Shown: one piece after another, positions 26,631-38,288 of the stretch
How the letters are laid out: each line of letters begins with the position of its first letter
How positions within the stretch are numbered: the first letter of the stretch is position 1
Assembly: GCA_034766995.1 (NCBI GenBank)
Contig: CM068317.1
Location: forward strand, 13,230,255 to 13,294,254
Direction of reading: 5' to 3'
DNA length: 64,000 bases
DNA from: Acanthacorydalis orientalis
Lineage: Eukaryota; Arthropoda; Insecta; Megaloptera; Corydalidae
Notes under the pieces: model-generated
The model's input: only the letters and a program-made list of their open reading frames with translations
What the model was told of the DNA's origin: nothing
The model's database searches: none
Position numbers and translations under genes: made by a program

Positions 26631-26700
26631 GTCGGGTTGTGCTAACGCACTGAGACGCGTGTTATTGGTTCGAGTCCAAGGTACGAGACCATTTAACTCG
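26631..26700 (+). repeat. tRNA-like segment (possible SINE head)
   Basis: Contains ggttgtgctaacgca, like a D-arm/A-box region, and ggttcgagtccaag, which matches a B-box. The distances are about right for a tRNA-derived promoter, but I could not fold a clean cloverleaf. It abuts a jockey fragment running the other way. Confidence 0.35.
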
Positions 26701-26884
26701 GGCTAGATTCGCCATGCGAAGGGGAGCAGAAGCACAGTTTGAGCTTGGTTTGACAGTGTGAGAACTTGATCAGTTTGCTATAGGAGGAGGGGTCGGTTCG
26801 GGGCGCAGGTGAGGCCCGTCGTCCAAAACCCTTCCGTTGCCGTTGGTCAGGACTCTCAGGCCGGAATGACTCTCACAGCCAGTA

Positions 26885-27125
26885 GTTTAAGCCGCTTGTA
26901 GCGGTACCACCGGTAAGCATGTCGCAGTTGCCGAGGGTGTTTTACCTTTCCTCGGCTCTACCGTACAAGGCACGAGCTTGACAAAGTACATACTCGTGAA
27001 TTGTAGGGATCCGGAGGTCATTATACAGGGTGTCGTTTCTGACAAAGTAACACGCGTCGACGATGAGGCGAAGCACCTTATTTTGGAGGACATCCAATCG
27101 CTTGAAATAAAAAATATAATACAAA
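26885..27125 (-). mobile_element. Jockey-like non-LTR retrotransposon fragment
   Basis: The minus strand reads LQNKVLRLIVDACYFVRNDT, then LYNDLRIPTIHEYVLCQARA and LYGRAEE, the C-terminal signature of jockey-clade reverse transcriptase proteins, in slightly shifting frames. GC content is far above the surroundings, and the GC-rich stretch continues to 26620 as probable 3' sequence. Confidence 0.7.
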
Positions 27126-27418
27126 GTGTTCAAATACCTTATTTTTTATTTTTAAAATTAAATATTTCGAATAGAAAACTTTGTCAATCTCTCATATTTC
27201 TTCACTTTCGCCTTCAAAGTAATATTTTGCTATAGAAATTTACATTAAATATATATTTTTGAATTCCCTACATATAAAGAAAGTAAAATACAGAACAAAC
27301 TACTCAATAAGTGGGTGAATTTTTTTTTCTCATCTTCTATAAAATACATAGTGCGGCTTTTTTCGTTGTGCGGAGTGTATGTGTGTATGAATGTATGTAT
27401 GTATATGTATGTATATGT

Positions 27419-27451
27419 ATACATATATATATATATGTATGTATGTATATG

Positions 27452-27525
<74 letters not shown>
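27419..27525. repeat. Microsatellite (TA)n/(GTAT)n
   Basis: Abuts the family B mariner on its left. Confidence 0.95.
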
Positions 27526-27529
<4 letters not shown>

Positions 27530-27598
27530 GTCACCAAGGAAGTTCTGTCGTTTTTGAATTGAGAAAAAAACACTTGTGTATTTTTACATAAAATAACT

Positions 27599-27901
27599 TT
27601 ATTCATCAGAATATCCACCTTCGCATTGAGCAACCGTATTCCAGCGAGAAGATAATTTACAAATTCGATTTTTATAAAACTGATTATTTTTATTTTCAAA
27701 AAATGTAAACACCTCCATTTTTAATTCTTCTTCATTATTAAACTGTTTATCACGCATACGACTGTCCAAAGATAAAAATAGGCGATAATCTGATGGAGAT
27801 ATGTCCGGGGAATACGAGGCATGGAGGAGGATCTCCCACCCTAAATTCATAATTTTTGTTCTGATATCTACTGCAACGTGTGGTCGCACGTTATCTCGCA
27901 A
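27599..27901 (-). pseudogene. Mariner (family B) transposase, C-terminal fragment
   Basis: 100 codons beginning RDNVRPHVAVDIR, the second catalytic block, then HASYSPDISPSDYRLF, the third, and a normal mariner C-terminus ending CEGGYSDE. Confidence 0.8.
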
Positions 27902-28037
27902 TAATACTTTTTTACGATTTACAAGTGCTTTGTTTTAATGCATCGTGTACTCATTGAAGTTGTTCACTATAAACGTTTTCCGTGAGGATTTGACCCACTC
28001 GTAGATATTCATGGTAAATAATTCCTTTCGAAGTCCA

Positions 28038-28385
28038 TCAAATACAGAGAAGTTTTTGTGGTGTTAACTTTCCTTTAAGACTTTGGGGGACAGGATCACT
28101 TAATGAAAGCCATTGGTAAATACGTTTGTAGTTGGAATAAATAATCCATTTTTCATCAGTGGTCAAAATTTGATTCAAAAAGTTCTCTGATTTTAGTCGT
28201 GAAACAAGAGACGTACAGGTTGTAAGACGCTGTAATTTGTTATTGGGAGTTAATTCGAGTAGTACCCATTTACTTAATTTCCACCTCTTTCCTATTTTGT
28301 GTAAATGCTTCCGTATTGTTTCGTCACTTGCTTTGAACAATTCTGCAAGCTGTTGACACGTTAAACTGGAATTTGTTTCAATCAT
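28038..28385 (-). pseudogene. Mariner (family B) transposase, middle fragment
   Basis: 115 codons including the second HTH (CQQLAELFKASDETIRKHLH), KWVLLELTPNN, and the first catalytic aspartate in TTDEKWIIY. The frame is interrupted on both sides. The part at 28406-28588 and the C-terminal part at 27599-27901 belong to the same dead gene. Confidence 0.8.
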
Positions 28386-28782
28386 TGTCTCCGATTCGTC
28401 GATATTTAAATTTGATGGTCTACCTGATCTGGTTTCGACTTTAATAAATTCATCCCCGACAGAAATTTTTTTAAACCATCACTGGGTTGTTCTTGATGTA
28501 ATTGTCTTTTCTCCAAACGCAATACAATTTTTTTTTGCAGTTTCTGTAGCGCGAGTCCCAATTTTAAATTCATAAAGCAAACACGCACGTACTACACTAT
28601 TTTTTACAAACATTTTTAGGGGTTAGAATTATTTTTTAAATTAAAGTGAACAGTTCGAGATTCATTTAAAACATATGCTAATATTACTGATAAACAATCT
28701 TGGAATTTTGTCTGATAACAAGTGTAAACAATTCTTGGAATTATGTTGTACGTTATAACAACAACAGAACTTTCTTGGTTAC

Positions 28783-28786
<4 letters not shown>

Positions 28787-28878
<92 letters not shown>

Positions 28879-28886
28879 TATACATA
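28787..28886. repeat. Microsatellite (TA)n
   Basis: Abuts the family B mariner on its right. Confidence 0.97.
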
Positions 28887-29090
28887 TGCGATACGGTCAA
28901 AGCGAGTTGGTAGAGAGAGAGCGGGTTCGGAGCCCTTCGAGGTTCGGCGAGGGTAGCGAATGGAGTCCCTTAATAATTAAAAAATATAATAATAGAAGTA
29001 ATGTAAGATAATAGGTACCGCATATTTTGAATTTTTTCTAATTTTCCTAATTATTTAGTTAAATTACAAAAGTATGTTTTAAAACATATA

Positions 29091-29091
29091 T

Positions 29092-29139
<48 letters not shown>

Positions 29140-29161
29140 ACACATACATATATATATACAC

Positions 29162-29194
<33 letters not shown>

Positions 29195-29206
29195 AAGAGA
29201 GAGAGA
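29091..29206. repeat. Microsatellite (TA)n (CA)n (GA)n
   Basis: Compound tract ending in gagagagaga. Confidence 0.9.
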
Positions 29207-29415
29207 TTCAACTTGGGCTTCCACACGAAAGTATTAATAAAACGCACAAATTAAAAAAAACATGTTATCCCTTATTTAGTATTATTTTAGTTCAATTATA
29301 TTTTAGTATTGAATTGAATTAAAATACTAAATAAAGAATAATATGACTTTTGTTAACCCTCACCCTTGCGACCCCTTTTTAATACATCCATGAGAAAGCC
29401 TAAATTAAATCACTG

Positions 29416-29419
<4 letters not shown>

Positions 29420-29486
<67 letters not shown>
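29420..29486. repeat. Microsatellite (CT)n (TA)n
   Basis: Compound tract; no neighbouring element recognised. Confidence 0.92.
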
Positions 29487-29490
<4 letters not shown>

Positions 29491-29732
29491 ACGTAATACT
29501 TTTACATTAAATAGAAATTAAAATAGAATTCATTTATAATTCGCATACCCAATTTAAAATATTTATATCAATTCACGTTCAAAAATTGTCAACACAAAAA
29601 TAATTCAAACAAATTCACGCATACATAGACACAAAGTTGATAAAATAATTACTCTTCATATATTTAAAAGGCTAATAAAATACAATGATAAAAAAAATAA
29701 ATTAATGACAGAAGTAAACTGAAGCTCGTTTT

Positions 29733-29850
29733 CACAAATTTTTCCTTCACACAATACATAACTGTAGAACTTTCCTGACCAAAAACATTCAATAACTGTT
29801 TATTGATTATTTCTAATTGCTTCAAACGAAAATTGTTTCATGTTGTAATA
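29733..29850. repeat. MITE family M, half copy
   Basis: One arm: caaatttttccttcacacaa, then ccaaaaacattcaataactg and ttattgattatttctaattg. Confidence 0.45.
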
Positions 29851-30501
29851 ATTTTTTTAATGAATCCTCAGTGATAAACTGGACTTCGTGTAATGAAGAC
29901 TTGTATAAAATAAAAATTAATGTGTATATATATATATATAATTAAAATCATAAAAAGTATTCTTTAAATGACATTATACACAATTAAATCCGTCTACTAA
30001 CAATATTATTAACTTTTAATCAATGCCAAGCTATATACTGCGACACACTAACTCACCATCATTTTCATACATTTCCTGACAACTGAACACTGAAAACACA
30101 AATTATTTTCTATGCAATAAGAAGTTGTACACAAAAATGATAAATTGCACGTGACAATAATATTCAAAAGCTTGAAATGATACAAATTATGTTTAATTAA
30201 AAATCAGACGTTCATTTTCAAAGAATTAACATAATAGCACAGCAATGACGATAAATAATTCCGTTTTATGTCATGAATTTCGTGGAATATTAAACGCAGT
30301 TTATACACAAAAACACATATTTAATATTTAAAAATCAATTTGTTGGCAAATGATTATATCTACATGGAGTAATTGTATGGACATTTTTATTGCATACTTT
30401 AGTAATTTCAATACCATTCATTGTAAAATGTTAACTTGTACTAAACCGGACTATTTTATCATCATTATTGATCACCATTTTTTGTTTATAAATGTGTGTG
30501 T

Positions 30502-30561
<60 letters not shown>

Positions 30562-30677
30562 GTGTTGAACATACTTTTGGGGACACTTGGTAAATTTTGT
30601 AAAAATAAATAAGTACTAACTAGAAAGTAAATTGAATCATATATTTTTTTATAGTTGTTGATTTTATTTGAATTCTA

Positions 30678-30726
<49 letters not shown>

Positions 30727-30729
<3 letters not shown>

Positions 30730-31011
30730 AGATATAATAAAAAGAGTAAAGAGTCTGAAATGGAAATGGGCGGGACATATCGCAAGAAGGGAGGACAACC
30801 GATGGACAAGAGAAATTATTGACTGGGAACCAAGGAATATGAAAAGACCCAGAAAGAGACCAATGAACAGATGGGATAAGGATATTAAAAACTTTCTTGG
30901 AAAACTGTGGAAAAGAGAGGCACTGAATCGAACAAAATGGAAAATTATGGAAGAGGCCTTTATCCAGCAGTGGATTAACAGGGGTTGATGATGATGATGA
31001 TGATATATATA
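30727..31011 (+). mobile_element. RTE-clade non-LTR fragment, copy 1 (3' end)
   Basis: The 5'-truncated 3' end encodes [37 protein letters not shown] and [19 protein letters not shown], ending IQQWINRG and a stop. This is the C-terminal region of RTE reverse transcriptases. The 3' tail is (GAT)n running into (TA)n, and (TA)n also abuts the 5' break. It is inserted in the Tc1 element at 30560. Confidence 0.85.
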
Positions 31012-31902
31012 TATATATATATATACATAATTTTAAAAAAAATATGTATATTTTAGGATTTAGTAAAAGTTTTTAAAATACAATGGACATATTTTTATGG
31101 ACAATCACTATTTCCGTATAAATAAAATGTCTAAGATCTACTTTTTAACTATTTTATTAAACTAATTTATACTGTTTCAATATTTTGTCCTGTGTCCTTT
31201 ATTTTTAATAACCTCCTGGCAACGTCTAAGCATTGATATCACTAAATACTGGTAACTCTCTAACGGAATAGATTCACATGTCTCTTTTAGAGCCAACCAC
31301 GACTCATTCTTATTTTTCGACCTTTTTTTGCTACAGCCACCTTAACATCTTTCCATCGATTTTCTATTGGATTTAAATTCGGATAATGTGCTAGTCACTG
31401 TATTATAATTACATTTGTCTGTAGAAACTCTTCCGCCAATTTTAAGGTGTGATTCGGGCCATTATCCTGCTGAATGATCCATCGAAACAGTTTATTTTCT
31501 TCTGCATACGGAAGCATTACTTTTTATAATATATTATTTACAAAATATTTGGCATCCATGTTCTTGTCAATACGAAATATTCATCCAACACCATAAAAAA
31601 GCATGTCCATACTTGTATATTCCCACATTTATGCTTTAATGTTTTTCTAATCTAGTTGGGGTACAGCGGTTTGTTTGGTAGTCTTTTTACATATAGTTTT
31701 TCATCTGAGGCAAATATTTTAGCTTCAGTTCCATCGCTCCATAGAATATTATTCCACTTTTTTATTTTTTTGTCGCCTTTCATGTTCCATAGCCATTTTT
31801 TTAACTGACTATTTTGTTGGAGATTTTCATGAAATAATAAGTTACCATCAGTGTGGTTACCACTCCAGGAGTCATTAGAAACCCGATAACCAGCATGTGT
31901 CT

Positions 31903-32244
31903 TCAGAATGATGTTCTTGTCTTTAAATGAGAACTAATGTCAATCTTGGCGTTTGGTCTTGGGAAAAAATGCTCCATAGTGAATTTAATCTTGTCTTGAA
32001 CGTTATTCTGGATCAAATACGGAACTTTTATAGTTGATCTGCTTAGAAGATTTTGTACAAGAAACCGTCTACGTACCATACGAGTACTGATGTTTAGACC
32101 TAGGTCATCTTTTATATCTTCTGAAGACTTAAAGGGAGCATTTTTCGACAAGCGCAAAATAAATCGGTCTGTTTGTACACTAGTTTCGCACTTAGATCCA
32201 GGTTTTCTTAATGCTTGTTTTGGTTTTAAAGTATTTACCACCAT
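31903..32244 (-). pseudogene. Tc1 transposase fragment
   Basis: 113 codons covering the second half of the paired-like DNA-binding domain (SSEDIKDDLGLNISTRMVRR) and the start of the catalytic domain. Downstream parts down to about 31150 continue in other frames with stops. Confidence 0.75.
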
Positions 32245-32659
32245 ATTTAGAGAACGCTGAACAATTCTAGCGATTTCTCTTCATTCCGCAAAGCTTGTAT
32301 TATTCTCCTCTCATCCACCGAACAGTAAAGATTCCTCTGTCAATTTTTAAATGGGAACGAATAATCAATAAAATAGTCCCTATTTTTCTACAAAACGCTA
32401 TTTCCCACCATAGTAACATCTTTCTTTTCACAAATACCAAATTATTTCTTAAATAAATGTAAAAGCAAACGGTGTCCCTATGAATTTCCAGGAAATAAGA
32501 ACACAAATTATCATATGTGAAGATTGTGGCAGATGCAAGACTTGTCACTATGCCCATTAATAGATGGACGTTTTATAGCAGTCAAATTAATTTGTGAAAT
32601 TATGAAAAATGTAAATACGTTCTCAGTGTCCCTAAAATACGTCCATCACTATATATATA

Positions 32660-33566
32660 ACAGATGGGCTGAAAAGTTCGTAGGCTGACACATAAATGGC
32701 GCTACTAGTATCAAATCCATATGATTTTTCGTTAGCCCTAACCTTCAAAAGACGCGTGTATAAATTTGACAGCTGTTGCACTATTAGTATCTGAGTTATA
32801 GCATTTTTAGTGAAAGAACTTTTGTTACCTTGAAAAAATGGATAAAAAGGAATTTCGTGTGTTAATAAAGCATTGCTTTTTGGCGAAAAAAAATACTGTT
32901 GAAACCAAGGCTTGGTTTAATAAACATTATTCGGACTCTGCACCAGGAAAATCAACCGTAGAGAAGTGGTTTGCTAAATTTAAACGAGGCGAAATGAGCA
33001 CCGAGGACGATGCACGCAGTGGACGCCCCAAAGAGGCTGTTACCGACGAAAACATCAAAAAAGTCCACAAAATAATTTTTGATAACCGTAAAGTGAAGTT
33101 GATTGAGATAGCTGAGACCCTAAAGATATCAAAGGAACGTGTTGGTCATATCGTGCATGAATATTCGGATATGCGAAAGCTCTGTTCAAAGTGGGTGCCG
33201 CGCGAGCTCAAAATCGACCAAAAACAACAACGAATCGATGATTCTAAGGAGTGTTTGGAGCTGTTCAATCGTAAGAAATCCGAATTTTTGGCCGAAGATC
33301 TGGCCCCCAGCAACTTTTTTCTGTTCTCAGACCTCAAGAGGATGCTCGCTGGACGGAAATTTTGCTCCGATGAAGAGGTAATCGCCGAAACTGAAGCCTA
33401 TTTTGAGGCTAAAGACAAATCGTATTTTAAAATGGTATCGAAAAATTGTATGACCGCTATAATCGTTGTATCGCATTCGAAGGGAACTATATTGAATAAT
33501 AAAATCAAATTCTATCAAAAAAAAAATTTTTTCTATGCAAGCCTACGAATTTTTCAGCCTACCTGT
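32660..33566 (+). mobile_element. Irritans-type mariner (family C, copy 1), internally deleted
   Basis: 907 bp between TA sites; the ends are acagatgggctgaaaagttc and, in reverse complement, acaggtaggctgaaaaattc. It begins eight bases after the Tc1 element ends and is followed by (TA)n. The transposase frame has lost its central region. Confidence 0.9.
32838..33484 (+). pseudogene. Irritans mariner transposase, deleted and frameshifted
   Basis: Opens MDKKEFRVLIKHCFLAKKNT with both HTH domains intact (ISKERVGHIVHEY). After FNRKKSEFL it jumps to AEDLAPSNFFLFSDLKRM, so the first two catalytic aspartates are deleted and the third position reads N instead of D. Near 33440 the frame shifts: YDRYNRCIAFEGNYIE, the normal C-terminus, continues in another frame. 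The open frame runs on falsely into the flanking TA repeat. Confidence 0.88.

Positions 33567-33629
<63 letters not shown>
33567..33629. repeat. Microsatellite (TA)n
   Basis: Abuts the right end of irritans mariner copy 1. Confidence 0.95.
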
Positions 33630-33633
<4 letters not shown>

Positions 33634-34249
33634 AACACAGATAGAGAATCAATGAGAAGGCTTAATTCGTCAATTATATCCCCTAGAATGTCAAAATTGA
33701 AAATTTCAATATTAATTTCACTGTTCCCGAACAAATCGAATAATTAAACACAGAACTTACTAACCATCAAAGCGAGTATGCAATTTCTGAGACACTCTCT
33801 AAATACACACGCACAAGTGTGTGTGTGTGTGTATGCATATATGTCCACTGAGAAGTATACCAATTTATCTTATCTACAAGGACGTCGTGAGCTTTCATAG
33901 TCTCAAAGGCAAACAACTTCTCTGAATCTATTATCTTGTTTGAAACTTTTTAAAGAAGTTTTTAAAAAGAATACTTTAAAATAATATAAAAGCAAATTTA
34001 TAAACACTAAATGTGTTATGTTACCTTGTAGTATAATAAAAAAAATGAACATAATTATTTATCTTACTTTCGGGTTATTATTTTTAAACTTATGATACAT
34101 TTGAGTTCTGTGCATAAAATGACCGAACTCTTAGAGAAATTTTAGATTTATAAAATTTCAGTGAAAATATTTTTTGTTATCTGAAATGATAAATGAGCAA
34201 CAGAGTGTCCTGATTGTCTTCTGTCTTCTCGATCACTTGAGAGTCGAAT

Positions 34250-34773
34250 CAAGACACTGCTCACCGTTTTCTTCGATACGAAATGAATCGTCCACAAGAA
34301 ATTCATACCGGAAGATCAAACGGTTAATACTGATTATTATTTAGGTGTTCTGAATCATTTATAAAACAGGCTTCTTCGAGTTCAGCCTGAATACCGAGCG
34401 CAAGGGTCTTGGTCGCTTCTGTACGATAATGCACCGACGCGCAAATTTAAAATTGTACGCGATTTTTTAGCCAGAAAAGGCATCACAGTGCTCGAACACC
34501 CTCTATACTCGCCTGATTTGACTTCTGGCTATTCCCAAAACTCAAATTGACGATGAAAAAATGGGTTAGAACACCACTCAAGACATTTAAAGAGCTAAGA
34601 CCACGGTTTTAAAGGTGATTCCGAAAAAGGACTACAGTGACTGCTTCGAAACATTATTTAATCGCTTGTAGCGTTTATATTGACTCAGGAGGAATGCATT
34701 TTCAATAAAAATAAATAAAAATGAAAAATAATTCACATCCTGTACTTTTTCGGTACCAGTCGCACCAGACAGG
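34250..34773 (+). mobile_element. Mariner 3' half, degraded
   Basis: The plus strand reads LLYDNAPTRKFKIVRDFLAR, then KGITVLEHPLYSPDL, the second catalytic block and the approach to the third of a DD34D mariner, with stops and frame changes afterwards. The 3' end cgcaccagacagg meets TA and a (TA)n tract. No 5' end is recognisable. Confidence 0.65.
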
Positions 34774-34803
34774 TATATACATATATATATGTATGTATGT
34801 ATG

Positions 34804-34844
<41 letters not shown>

Positions 34845-34848
34845 TGAC

Positions 34849-34894
<46 letters not shown>
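34774..34894. repeat. Microsatellite (TA)n (GTAT)n
   Basis: Lies between the end of one mariner (34773) and the start of another (34895). Confidence 0.95.
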
Positions 34895-34895
<1 letters not shown>

Positions 34896-35671
34896 GTCAT
34901 TCGTTTGATAAGTTTGGTAAATTTCTATGATATGGCGTCACCATTCATTTGATGTCACGGCTATCAAGTGATACTTTTCAAACTAGTATAGGCGAAATTT
35001 AAGCCAGAAGCGACGCGTTATTCACATTCTATAGATGTTTGAAGCGAGCATTGTAGTAACTGTCACAAAAATTGAAGAAAACGAGCAAGCGTTTTGCGTT
35101 GATTTGTCAGCATGGATGAAACATGACTCGACCACTACACATCTAATCGAAGCAACAATCATAGCAGTGGACAACGATCGGTGAAAGTAAGCAAAGCAAG
35201 GCGAAGAGCGTTTTCTTGGCTGGTAAGATGATGGCCACTATTTTTGATGGAAAACGTCTTACACCGCGGGTTTAATATTGTTGGAAACTATGCGAAAGTC
35301 GATTTACGATTTTTTGTATATCAAACAAATCTTAATAACTTTAAAACTATAACGCATATCCAAATAAGCAATACATGGTTTAATAGAGCAAAGATGTAAG
35401 AATGTTACGCAATGTTAACCTTAAGCGCGTGACGTCACAGGCCGCCACAACATTGTCGCCAAATTGTAGTGTAATATTATCGGTTCGCCGCGCGGAAAAA
35501 TTAATGTAGCTCAAGAGTGCGTACGCGTAGGATGTTGTGTGAGGTATCGTTTGACAGAGCTGGACAAGTGCTATAAAATAAAATACTAACAGTGACAATA
35601 GTGAAAGCAATTGAAAAGATATACACTGATAAAGTGTTGAACCTGGACTAATTTTCTCTAAAATTTTAAAA

Positions 35672-36157
35672 ATGTCCAAATATCTTCAAAACAAGAAGGT
35701 AAATAAGTATCGTAAACGGTTACAAAGTGAAAGAAGACTAAATGAGGAATCCAAAAAGGTCCCTATGACAGCAGCAGAACGAATGCGGAGGATGAGGCAG
35801 CGTCGACAAGTTGAGGCGAACAACAGTCACGCGAACGCTGCAACGCCTGATGCAAGTTCACAAGCAATAAATATCGACAGTGAGATGGAACTGATGGAAT
35901 GCGACGAAACAGAAGCAGATGTAACGTTTGAGAATAGATATTTAGCGTTTAAAACCGATTGGCGTCTGGCGACGGAGCATTTTGAAAAGACATTTTATGG
36001 CAACAAGTTGGGTTCTGATTGTGGAGTTTATGACCGCATATGGTTCAAAAATAATTTAAACGGCGAAATGCAGTTATATTGCAATTCTTATAACAGGAAT
36101 TTACAGATGAAGACGTTCAACAGTTCATGTTGTGCTCAAACTGCTTTACATAAATAA
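35672..36157 (+). pseudogene. Helentron N-terminal protein fragment
   Basis: 161 codons from MSKYLQNKKVNKYRKRLQSE, with a basic stretch (AAERMRRMRQRRQVEAN), an acidic linker, then FEKTFYGNKLGSDCGVYDRI and WFKNNL. This resembles the conserved N-terminal region of insect Helitron/Helentron proteins. A frameshift near 36150 separates it from VPTLSKINGFAY, which follows in that family. Confidence 0.7.
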
Positions 36158-36329
36158 AGCAAAGAAAGGTGCCAACGTTGAGTAAAATTAACGGTTTCGC
36201 GTATATGCTGAAGCCAACACACTTGCCACTCAACCATATCGAGATGTTTCTTTTTCAACTAATGCTTTATTATACAAAGCATGTCAGAACAATAGTGTTA
36301 GCGACTGCCCCTGCAATCCCAACATACCG

Positions 36330-36574
36330 CTTCTGCTCCCCGGGGACTTTAACATTGATGCGTCAAACGATCGTCTGAAACAGTTTCTGAACGACAAGTT
36401 TAGATTGGTCTTGGCCACGGATCCAACTGACTTCACAACTCTAAAGAATACCACTACAGACTTGATGTTCTCTAGAGATATGAGTGTGGTATATAAGTCT
36501 TGCATATCGTACTACTCGTACTATTGTCCTGTCTTTAATAAAATTTTACAGATTAGTCAGCATTGTGAGAAATA
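36330..36574 (+). pseudogene. Helentron endonuclease-like fragment
   Basis: The plus-strand frame reads LLLPGDFNIDASNDRLKQFL, then TTLKNTTTDLMFSRDM and ISYYSYYCPVFN before a stop. GDFN and the TDLMFS block are the AP-endonuclease type motifs found at the C-terminus of Helentron proteins. Confidence 0.65.
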
Positions 36575-37172
36575 AATAAAAAGACATAAAAGTTTGTTGT
36601 GCTCATTTCTTTCTTACCAACCCTACAAACACCACGCCCCGACAACACCGCTTAGGTAAGACGTTTTCCGCCAAAAACCTCAGCGGTAGTGACTCCGACA
36701 CTACCTACCAATTTTTTGGATTCGCAACGAATCATCCTAATATACTACTTAATAAAGGAAAAAAACGATAATAGGAGCCTATTGTGCAACATTGAAAGAA
36801 GAGTTGAAACAAAAACGGCCAAGATTGGAGCACAAAAAAGTCCTTTTCCACAAGGACAACGCACCGTAACACAAATAAACCGTTGCAATGGCAAAATTGC
36901 ACGAATTAGGTTTCGAATTGATTCCTTAGCCACCTTATTCTCCAGACTTGACCCCGTGCGACTTCTTTCCCTTCTCAAACTTGACAATTTGGCTCGGTGG
37001 GAAGAAATTCTCGTTAAATGAAGATGTCATCCTCGCCGGAAATGCGTATTTTGCAGACTCGTTAGACCAAATGTATAGCCCTCAATGGAGACTATGTGAA
37101 TAAATAAAATCGTTCTTTTCCAAAAGAAACTGTGTTTTACTTGTTTTTTATCATATTTATCAAACGACTCAC

Positions 37173-37173
<1 letters not shown>

Positions 37174-37225
<52 letters not shown>
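37174..37225. repeat. Microsatellite (TA)n
   Basis: Follows the right end of mariner F. Confidence 0.93.
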
Positions 37226-37229
<4 letters not shown>

Positions 37230-38288
37230 AATAAATTGTCAATTCAATGTGAGATAAAAACATCTCTCAGATATTTCATTTCGAACGATTCAATGTATTT
37301 CTCTTGTATATATAATTTCTGTAAGCTTCCTTTTATAACAGATCGAGTCTGAGTGTAGATTTTAGTTAAAATGTGTATCAGAATCAGGAAGTAGTGACGC
37401 ATGAAACAGTATTTGAATATTCCAAACACATATTAAACTGTAAACATCTCGTTTAAAGCGTTCGTGTCTTCACGAACGTTCAAGATAAAACAAAATCCCG
37501 AAGAGAAACAATAAAACAGAAAAGAAAGCAAAACCGTTAAAACAATTGGAGCTTGAACAGACGACACATACAAATTGGATAAAATCGAACTGTAAAGCTC
37601 ATACTTGACAACATGAAAACGGATACGTTGAAACCTGCGAGCAAGTAATAGGATTCACGGTTTGAAGTAAATATACCCAACGAAGGAACGTGCGCTTTAT
37701 ATATATATATATAGTTAGTAAATGTGTTTATATATTAGTCTAGTATATCTTTTTGATAAACAAAAATATGTTATGAATAAAACCATTAATATATTTAAAT
37801 TATAATATTTTTAATGTGGTGTATTTGTCTTCTCTCTTTTGATTGTTTTTTTGTTTAATATGTAAGTGTGTGCTAAAGAACTAATTTTCATAACACAGAA
37901 GATGTGTTGAATTAAAAAAAGCATATTTTTATATATAAAATTGGTAGGAAAATAATTGCAGTATTTGTTTTCTAAATTCTAACATTAATTTTTTTCAATG
38001 AAAGTGCCATTTCATCGTTTTCATGTTAATATCATTTTAAGAGAAATTTTTCGGTCAGTACTTTGTATGTTAAACTAATTTTTACATAATAGGTCGAAAA
38101 TGTTAGCAGATAAACATAAACATTATGACAGAAATATGTGTTTTTCTTTTTTTAAATAAACTTTCATTCTAATTTTCGACGTTTACTGTATTTAATCTTT
38201 TTATTTTTATTTTAATACAACTGTTTATTTATTTATAGTATTATTTATTTATAGTATTATTTATAGTATTATAGTATTATGCGAACTT

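Larger units (their letters stand above)
27526..28786 (-). mobile_element. Degraded full-length mariner (family B) between (TA)n tracts
   Basis: 1261 bp with ends tcaggtcaccaaggaag and, on the minus strand, ttaggtaaccaagaaag. TA and (TA)n flank both sides. On the minus strand three broken frames make up a mariner transposase: RACLLYEFKIG-type N-terminus near 28590, FKASDETIRKHLHKIGKRWK and TTDEKWIIYS in the middle, and YSPDISPSDYRLF near the C-terminus. Confidence 0.88.
30560..32651 (-). mobile_element. Tc1-family element, degraded, with an RTE insertion
   Basis: The ends are inverted repeats (tagtgttgaacatacttttg, and tagtgatggacgtattttag on the minus strand), both followed by gggacact. The minus strand encodes a broken Tc1 transposase: KSSEDIKDDLGLNISTRMVR, RRRFLVQNLL, HAFLWCW and a Tc1-like C-terminus (YLVISMLRRCQEVIKNKG, HRTKY). 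An RTE fragment with TA repeats occupies 30681-31024. Confidence 0.85.
35246..36711 (+). mobile_element. Helentron (Helitron-like), internally deleted
   Basis: Inserted in a T-run of the mariner, as expected for Helentrons. Near the two ends are inverted 14-mers ggaaaacgtcttac (35249-35262) and gtaagacgttttcc (36656-36669), the subterminal repeats of this class. The interior joins an N-terminal Helitron protein part to an endonuclease part (LLLPGDFNIDASNDRLKQFL). The Rep and helicase regions are absent. Confidence 0.8.
34895..37173 (+). mobile_element. Mariner (family F) interrupted by a Helentron
   Basis: The outer ends match as inverted repeats (cgtcattcgtttgataagtt, and cgtgagtcgtttgataaata on the minus strand) with TA on both sides. 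The left part carries a broken SMDET catalytic segment (near 35110). The right part from 36712 has QKRPRLEHKKVLFHKDNAP and LDPVRLLS-like continuation of the C-terminal half. Between them 35246-36711 is a Helentron. Confidence 0.82.

Noticed and set aside
28886..28970. tRNA-like look of gagttggtagagagagagcg with gggttcggagccc
   Set aside because: No matching acceptor stem and spacing is wrong for A and B boxes; too weak to call a tRNA or SINE.
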